A stretch of DNA of 29,361 bases. It comes from a virus. Of this stretch, positions 13,407-22,400 are shown piece after piece. The notes below the pieces were generated by a model. It was not told the origin of the DNA and ran no database searches. It worked only from the letters and a program-made list of their open reading frames with translations. The stretch lies in the IMG/VR virus record IMGVR_UViG_3300001352_000055, positions 1 to 29,361 of that record; one strand, 5' to 3'. Each line of letters starts with the position of its first letter. Positions within the stretch are counted from its first letter, which is position 1. The translations under genes and the position numbers were made by a program.

Positions 13407-16400
13407 ATGACAACTTTTTTACCAACTCTGAAACCATGTCTTTAAGATCGCTGATTTCTTGTTGCTGTTTATTTATAATGGTTTGCTGCTCTTTAATTGC
13501 TTCAATTGTTAGAGCAACCATTCTACCATATTCTACCGTCTTGTAATTCTTACCTGATTTTGAAGTACCTAACAATTCTGCTTGAGAAAGTTCGCCTTCG
13601 ACATATTCAGTATCAGGATTACCTTGATGTAAATCAAACGGTGCAGGCATAACAAGCTGAGGTAATACTTTTTCAACTTCTTGAGCAAGAACACCAACAT
13701 CATTGTATTTCTGTTCAGGATGGAATCCTGCTTCACCTGCCTCATCAGTCCAATCAAAAGTAACACCTCTTAATGTACATAATTTTTCAAGTGCATTTTC
13801 AATTGGCTTAATGTTTGTTTTTAATCTTTCATCAGATGAATAAGCAATAACATTATATCTTGCTCTTAAATTACCACCAAGCTGACAGTCATTATTTACC
13901 ATACTCAATGTCATTGGCCAGTAACCATTATAGGTTGACCAAGAAGTAGTATTATTACTTCGACCACTCAATACGTAAAATACGTTAGAGTTCTGGTGAA
14001 CCATTGAGGTATAATGGTTCACATCTCTCATGTATAGAGTAGGTGAACTACCTTGAATAATAATCTGATTACCAGGAACATTAATTTGGTAAAGATTTGA
14101 AGTACTTGCTGGGTCAACATAGTAGCCTGTGTTGTTTCTGTCATAGAACAACGTAGCACGCATATCATCTCTACATACAATTCTAGGACCGATAGCAGCT
14201 CTCCACGATCCGTTGTTGATAATCAACATACCGTGGTCACTTAACTGATTAGCTCCACCTAACGAACCTGCGTTTGGATGCGACCATGCAATACCATACA
14301 TATTTGCAGCTGAAGTACCAGCAGAGTTCGGTCTATAGGAAGAACCCATTGCGAATACACACTGTAATCTTGTAGAAGTATAAGTACCAGTTACACCAAC
14401 ACCGTAGTTTAAGAATGTATGATATCCATTTTGTTGTGAAGTACTCCAATAAGAAGTACTTGCTGGATTCATATAGTATCCAGTGTTATTTGAATCGTAG
14501 TAAATACCGGCATACATAGCGCCGCCATTACCATTGTTAACATCCAACATTGGAATAGTACGCCAAGATCTCCAAGTAGGCCATGAACTTCTGAATCGTA
14601 AGTTCTCAATTGGTCCACCAACCATCTGCCAACCATAACCAGAAGTATTACTATTTCTATAATGGAATGCCTGTGTACCAACCCAATGAGATGTACCTGA
14701 TGGCTGGTTGGGTGGACTAGACCAAGAATCAATAAAGCCTGAACCCCAAGTACTAACAACGTTCATGTCGACTCGACTCCAACCCATAGCACCAGTCCAA
14801 TAGTTGGTATCACTTGTTCTCTGAGCTCTTGATCTGTAGAATTCACCAGAGTTTCTTGTATGACCAGGCAGATTCATATGAGCCATTGTTCTATTACTTA
14901 CACCTTCAAATCGCGTTGATCTTAGAGATGCGCCATCGAAGTAGTAAGCAGTATTATTTCTATCGTAATAGATATAAGCTCGAGCATCGTTCATATATGA
15001 TACGCCGAACTGTTCAGTACTTGTACTTCCTGGACTTATTCTAAAGGCCCAGCCACCACCGCTGTGTAATAGACCAAAACCACCACTATCGTAATATAAG
15101 TAACCACGACGATTCCCAGATGCACCCTGAGAACCGTTATATCCAGAGTATATAATCAATCCACCAGAACCACTTGCACCATCTAAGTGCCAATAAGTTG
15201 AACCTGGGCTGTAGAAGTGACGGCCTGTTGCTTGGTTATATAAACCTTGGCCTGCATTATAGTTTCTGAACCAATTATAGTTATAAAGATTGCCAACTGT
15301 CGTTGTATTAAATCTTGAATCACCAGAACCTGAACCGAAGTAATAAGCAGTGTTATTTCTGTCGTAGAAGATATTAGCTCTTACATCATTCATATACGAA
15401 GTAGAGGCAAAGTTACCATAATAAGCAGTATCATCTCTATCATAGTAAATGTTAGCTTGAACTGAACCATTTACAAAAGTGGTTCCACCTACATACCATT
15501 GTAAGTATAGGTTATTGCCTGAACGAGAATCTAAGTGTAAGTTACCGTTTGTAGTCGCAACCGAAGCTTCGTTATTATATCGACCATTTGTACCAACAGC
15601 AAGGTATCTACCCCAACTTGGGTTAGGTCCGTGTAATGCACCACCTCTAATTCTTAAAGCAGCATTAGAAGTTGAATTAGGATCTAAGTAATAACCGGTA
15701 TCATTATTGTCATAGAAGATTGGTGCACGAGCTGAAGCAGAGTGGAATGAGTTACCACTGTTATCTATTCGTAACGACCAACTACCACCACTATTTAAGA
15801 AACCAATTTCATTTGAGTTGGTAGCATATACATAACCACGAGCATTATTGCCTGAAGTTGTAAATAGAATCTGCGAAGTACTACTTGTTGAATACAATCT
15901 GAATCTTGAAGATGAATCAGAGTACCAATGCATTGCTGTTGCTTGGTTATATAAACCTTCACCGGAGTTATCGTTACGGAACCAGTTTCTTGCATAAACC
16001 TCATTAGCACGAACAGACACATTAAAATTAGAAGCACCATCTGGATCTACATAAAACCCAGTATTATTCCTATCATACATAATAGGAGTATCAAATCTTG
16101 ATGCAACTAATACCTGTCCATTACCACGAATGATTTGGTTCCAAGTTCCACTTGTACCACCATCTCTGAATGATATATCTTCATTACCTGATGTAGCAAT
16201 GATTAAGTGGGCATCGTTCTCTTCACGTGATTGAATATAACCACGAACATTACCTGATTGAGTTCTTAACGAAATTGTACCGTAGTTACCAATTGTAAGG
16301 TTTTGTAATATTGAAGTACTTGCCGGGTCAGTATAGAAACCTGTATTATTAATATCGTAGAATATCGGTGAACGAAGACTGTTATAGTTATAGAAATCTG

Positions 16401-19400
16401 TGGAAGATGTTGCTACCTGTCTCCAACCTGGACTATAACCACCACCTTGGTTATTGTAAATATAAACAGCTCCACCACCATTACCAGTCGTTGGACGAAT
16501 AACTAATGTTGTATAATAAGAACCGTCATGCCAGGTTGCTAAAGAAGATCCTGCCATTTCAATTGAAGTAATACCTGTATTTACATCAGAGTTACCAGCG
16601 TATGACCATGGAACCTTTTGAGCAGTAAAGCCTTGTGATAAAGCTTCGTTATCTCCTAAGTCACCAATAAAGTTAGCGGTTGAAGTACCGTTATTAAAGT
16701 ATCCTGTACTCCATCTGAACCTACCGAAGTTATCAGGTAAGTAACCATTTAAAGATTCGTTAATCGTTAGTCTTCTTAATACTGAAGTTCCATTAGGATC
16801 TACACGATAAGTTGTATCGTTATAGTCATAGAAGATTGGGGCTCTGAAATCATAGAAGGCGTAGAAGATACGGTTAGTATCTAATCTTGCTGCCTCGACT
16901 TGACCAGGCGCATACATTCTTGTTCTTCGACCAGAATAATAGTTGAGGTATATATCATTACTATTCTGCGCATCAATATGGAGGTTACCACCAAGATAAA
17001 TTCTACCATTGCCATTTACTGATTCAATCGTTACACCATTTTCAACTCTAAGGTTATTAACTCTGGTATCACGGAATCTTGCATCACCTTGGCTTGAACC
17101 AAAGTAATAAGCTGTATTTTCACGTTCATAGAATATGTTAGCTCTTACATCATTCATATATGAAGTAGAAGCAAAGTCACCGTAGTATGAAGCGTTATTT
17201 AAATCGTAATAGCGTGGTGAACGCATATGTCGAGAACCACGGAATACTTCTGTTGCTAATTCAGCATTCTCTGCAACACCATCACCGTATAATACAAACG
17301 TTGCACCAGTACCATCAGGGTTATTATCAGTTACTCTTATCTCTGCATCAAACGCTGTAGTTACGAATCCTAATCTATTCCCACGAAGTACCATTGTACT
17401 AAACTGAGATGTACCATTAGGATTTGCATAATAACTTGTATCATTTGAATCGTAGAAGATTGGGGCTCTCCAATCCTGAGAACCTGTACCACCAACACCA
17501 TGTAATCTACCGTCATTGGCAATATAAGATTTATCAGAACCATCTTGTCTGAACTGAACAATTCTATTTGAGTTTCCGTTAGATACAATGTACCAACGGT
17601 TACTGTGCATTTGAATCTTACCTACACCACTACCTGGATTTCCTGTCCAGTTTGAGTTGCCGTTTGAACGAATATCAGAACTTGTAATCTCAATCGCACC
17701 TGCACCACCATCGAAGTTAACATCTCCAACAAATTGCATTGTGTTAAATCTTGAATTACTTGCTGGGTTTGCGTAGTAATTAGTATCGTTTGAATCGTAG
17801 AAGATTGGAGCTCTTAACGAGTTAGCAGCTTGTAAGTAATTACCAACAGTGATATAATTACTTGAATACATTGACATAGAAGTATAACGAGTACCTGATG
17901 TATTCGTATTATAGAATACTGTATGACCATCTCGTTCAAACCTCATGTAGGCCTGACCACCAATTGTATTAGGTCTACCTAAGTAATATTGGTTTGTATT
18001 TGCATTAAGATTATTATCAACGTTATAACCAAAACCTGCGCCTTCCCACGTTCTTCCTGGTTCTGATACCCAAGCTTGTAATGCCCATTCTCCTGTACCA
18101 TTGCCGTTTTGAGGAGCATTTAGAGCTAATCTTATTGCCGTATTACCGTGATCACCAGTTACATCTAATCTCTTACCTGCGGCTCTATAACCAATACCTA
18201 ATTGCCACATACGACCGTTAGAGTTTGGATCCAAGTAGTAAGAAGTATCATTTCTATCGTACATTAACGTAGGACGAATATCACCTACGAATTCAGATCT
18301 GCCTGCGTATGTTCTTTGTTGCCAATCATTAACTCGGCGAGTTTCTAATCTATCAGAGTATCCTAAGATTGAAGTAGCAGGTGCACCTGCGGTTCCTGTA
18401 GCACTGAATGCAATTACTGAAACACCGTTGGATGCGTTAAATAGTCGAATGTTTTCGTTATAACTATTAACCTCATTACCATCATTAATCCAAATAGATG
18501 GGTTTTGAATCACACCACGAACATTTACCGAAGTACCTGTTGAAGCAGGATCTATATAATATGCAGTATTACCACGATCTCTAAATATATTTGCATCAAT
18601 AACATCAGCAGTAATATCATCAACTGTTAAGTCACCTGTAATAAACGCATTACCATCAACATTAAGTTGATCTGATACTCTTAAATCATCAACTAATAAA
18701 TTAGATTCAGCATTACGTCTCTTCAACATAATACCGCCGTACTCTCTTAAAGCACCGCCTGAGTTATAGTTAAGTAATATTCTTATTCTTACGTAATGTA
18801 CACCACCACCATCAGACCCATTATATGGAGTATGAGATGTTGGCATTGTTGTATGATTTCTTAATGTTTCCCAAGAAGTACTTGTTCTGTTTGAACCACC
18901 AACTACGAAATATGTTGTACCTGTATTACCTGCGATTGGTTTCTTATCTTTATCGAATCTCTCAACACCGTAGTATAATAAACCACCTGAGCCTGAAATA
19001 AGTCGAGTTGAAATTTCACCGTAAATATCTTCACCAGGACTAACAGGAATATAGTTTGAATAGAAGTTTCTGTATGCAGATGTTCTTAATACATAACCAC
19101 CCGCGAAAGGACCGTCACCTTTAACATATTCACTCGTAGTTCCTGTAAGGTTATTCTCATTGTCATCAATGTTTTGTATTACCCTTGCTTCCATATATGG
19201 AGTCATATCGAATAAAACAAGATCTGCTCCACCTGAACCATATGCTGGATTCAATGATATATTTTCGTTACCACCACTTAGTGCAAAGTTACCTGCAGAA
19301 ACAGTTCCTTGGAAGTATGCATTACCGTCATCGAGATCAATACTTGCTCTTACATTACCTGAACCTACAAATACATATTCATTAGGATTACTTGAACCAA

Positions 19401-22400
19401 AGTGTTGATATGCAGCACCATTATTACCTGCCCAGAATGTACCCCAGTTACCAGCAGTGTTCCAAATCCAATGCGAATAATCTTGAGCTTCAATTACCTT
19501 GTTTGTATCACCATTACCTGATGTATCAAAACCTTGACGGTAGATTCTACCGTTAGTCATCAATCCGCGGCTTGTATTACCTGCAGCTGGATTTAAGTAA
19601 TAAGTAGTATCATTTGAATCATAATAGATTGGTGCTCGCATTTGATTATTTGCGAGGAAGTAACCATTTGCTGTTTCAGCCTGTTGGGTTCCGTTATAGT
19701 ATAAAAGAGTTCCGGCGTTTCTATACCACTGTTGACTCCATTCGTTATCGGTATCATTGTAAATACCAACACGTTCTGGTCCATTTGACATTAAGACCCA
19801 TTGGCCTGCGATAGAATAACCAGCCCAACCAGATTTATAACCGCCAACTTCCATTGAACCGTAATTACCAGAAGCAGCATCGGCATAATATGTAGTTGCA
19901 TGGTTAAAGTAATAACGCAATGCTTGTACTGCGTTTAATCTTGTAGTACTTGCAGCGTCAACATAATAACCAGTATTACCACTATCATAATAGATAGGCG
20001 AACGAAGTTGATTCTGTCCAAGGAAGTAACCATTTTCAGCACTTCCCTGTTGTGAACCGTTATAGTACATGGCAGTTACACCACCATTCTCGCCTCTAAA
20101 TAACCAATGATTATTTACATCGTTATAGATACCACTAGTGTTCGCGTTGTTGTGCATAAATACAACACGATCATTAATAGAGAAGCCTTCGTATCCACTT
20201 CGTCCTGTACCAGAAACCGTTAATGAACCAAACGTACCATTAGGTGATCTTAATATAACACCATCTTCGAGTTTGATTGTTGCTAATCTTGATTCACCAG
20301 CAGGATCTGCAAAGTAAGCAGTATTGTTTGTATCAATAAACTTATCTGCGTAGAAGTCGTTACCTGTACCTGGGTTAACATTATATAATGGGAAGTCAAC
20401 AAAATTAGAATAGGCAGTGCCTGAGTTCCAAGTTTGTTGCCACAGTCTCATTCCAAGACCAGACTTTTTAACCATTAATAAGTTATCAGAACCACCAGAA
20501 GAATCAGTGTAAGATCTAAAGTGTAAGTAATCAGCCCAAGGTGCAGTATTGTTATTATTCCAAGATGTGAAACCGAATCTTAATCTTCCTGCAGTATCTT
20601 CATTTGGTTCAATAATACGGTTATCTCTAGACTTCAGATAATTTGCATATCCTGAAACACCTGGAGCTTGAATCTCATTCGTTACTGTTAGGTTAACAAA
20701 ATCACCTGAAGTAATATATGAATTGCCCCAACGATAAGCGGGTAAACCTAAATTACCTTGAGCATTAACTCTTGGTATTACCGTTGCACCAACAGTACCA
20801 TTACTTTCACCGAATACATAATGAGTTGAAGCTTCAGACGAATCAAATACCATTGCCAAGCCAGCACCAGTGGTAACTGAGTTATCAGCGTGCCAAACTT
20901 TAATAGATGCTTGTTGTTTTCCACTTAATCCGGCTAATTCACCAGATTGGTCGGTCATTGTAATACCGACACCGCCGCCATTAGTAGGCTTTTGTAATTC
21001 TATTCCTGAACCGTAAACTTCAAGCTTGTTTCTAAATCTTATCCTGCCATTGTTAATTTGGCCTCTAATAATACCGCCAGTTGTAAGTTCAATCTGGTCA
21101 GCGGCCGGGAATCCAATATAGGTATTTGTGTCACCACGATGTCTTACCCAATCATCAATATCTACTGTGTTAAATTGTGAGTCACCATCTGGGTCAGCAT
21201 AATAAGCAGTATTCTGATATGAATAGAATACATTACCGTAATATGCACCTGTTGTGTAAATATGCTTATTATTTCTAGAACGGAGATATGTACCATCGGT
21301 CATGTACCAACCGCCACCCCAACCGAATCCTAATTCTTCATCTTTAAGGAATGTTGCTGTACCACGACCAATTACAATAGCATCATCACTACCTGCTAAT
21401 TGAATTGAACCGCCGACGTGTAATCTGTTTGTTGTAAGTGCTCCGCCAACAACTGGAGTATTATCACCTACTGTATATGTTGGTGCTGAAGAATTCGCAA
21501 TCATAACATTTACGTTATCATCAACAATTAATGCTTCAGTATATCCTGAATTCCAGAATCCCCAAGTTGTTCCTGATTTTAATACTTGATATAAGTTGCC
21601 TGAACTATCACCACGAATAGAACCACCGTCTACTCCGTCATGATAAAAGTGAATATATCTTTGACCGTTTCCTGCTGGGTTAGCAGATGAATCAATAAGA
21701 TTCATATATTGTAATGCGTATCCACCAGAAACATTACCACTTATTGCGATTGAAGGATTACTTGTAGATCCGTTTCCGTCTCCGTAACCCATTAAGGCAA
21801 TACCACCATTACCTGTCGTATCAGCCCATCTTGAATTGTTTGCGATGTTTTCTATTCTTACCGCACCAGCAAAGGTTGCCGCTAATGTTGTATCACCGGG
21901 ATGTACAAAATAACCTGTAGCATTTCTATCAACAAATCTATCTGCTTGAACATCACCTTGAACAATAACAGGGTGAGAGAATGTTGAGTTAGCATCCGTA
22001 ATATTTAATCTTTCAACACCGCCTGTGACAAACGTTTGACTATCTGCAGCATCAAAACCAAAGTAATTATTTGTATCACCACGATGACGAATATAAGTAT
22101 CAATATCAATTTGTGCCATCTGAGAAGTAGATGCAAAGTTACCATAATAATTTGTGTTATTTGAATCGTAGAAGATAGGTGAACGCATTTGATTATTTGC
22201 TAATACATAAGTATCATTAACTAATAATCTTTGAGCATTACCTGTGACAACTTCAAAACTGTTTGCGCCGTTGAAGTTTAAATATGTATCAGTATCACCG
22301 TCGTGGAATATAGTACCAACAAGACCAATACCAGACATTCTTGAATTGCCTGCTGGATTAACATAGTATGTTGCGTTATTTAAATCGTAGAAAGTACCTG

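Noticed and set aside
13470-13477. TATAAATA on the minus strand inside the coiled coil of the giant fibre
   Set aside because: It lies within coding sequence for IINK and about 155 bases from the next gene, which already has its own octamer in the gap. Probably coincidental.
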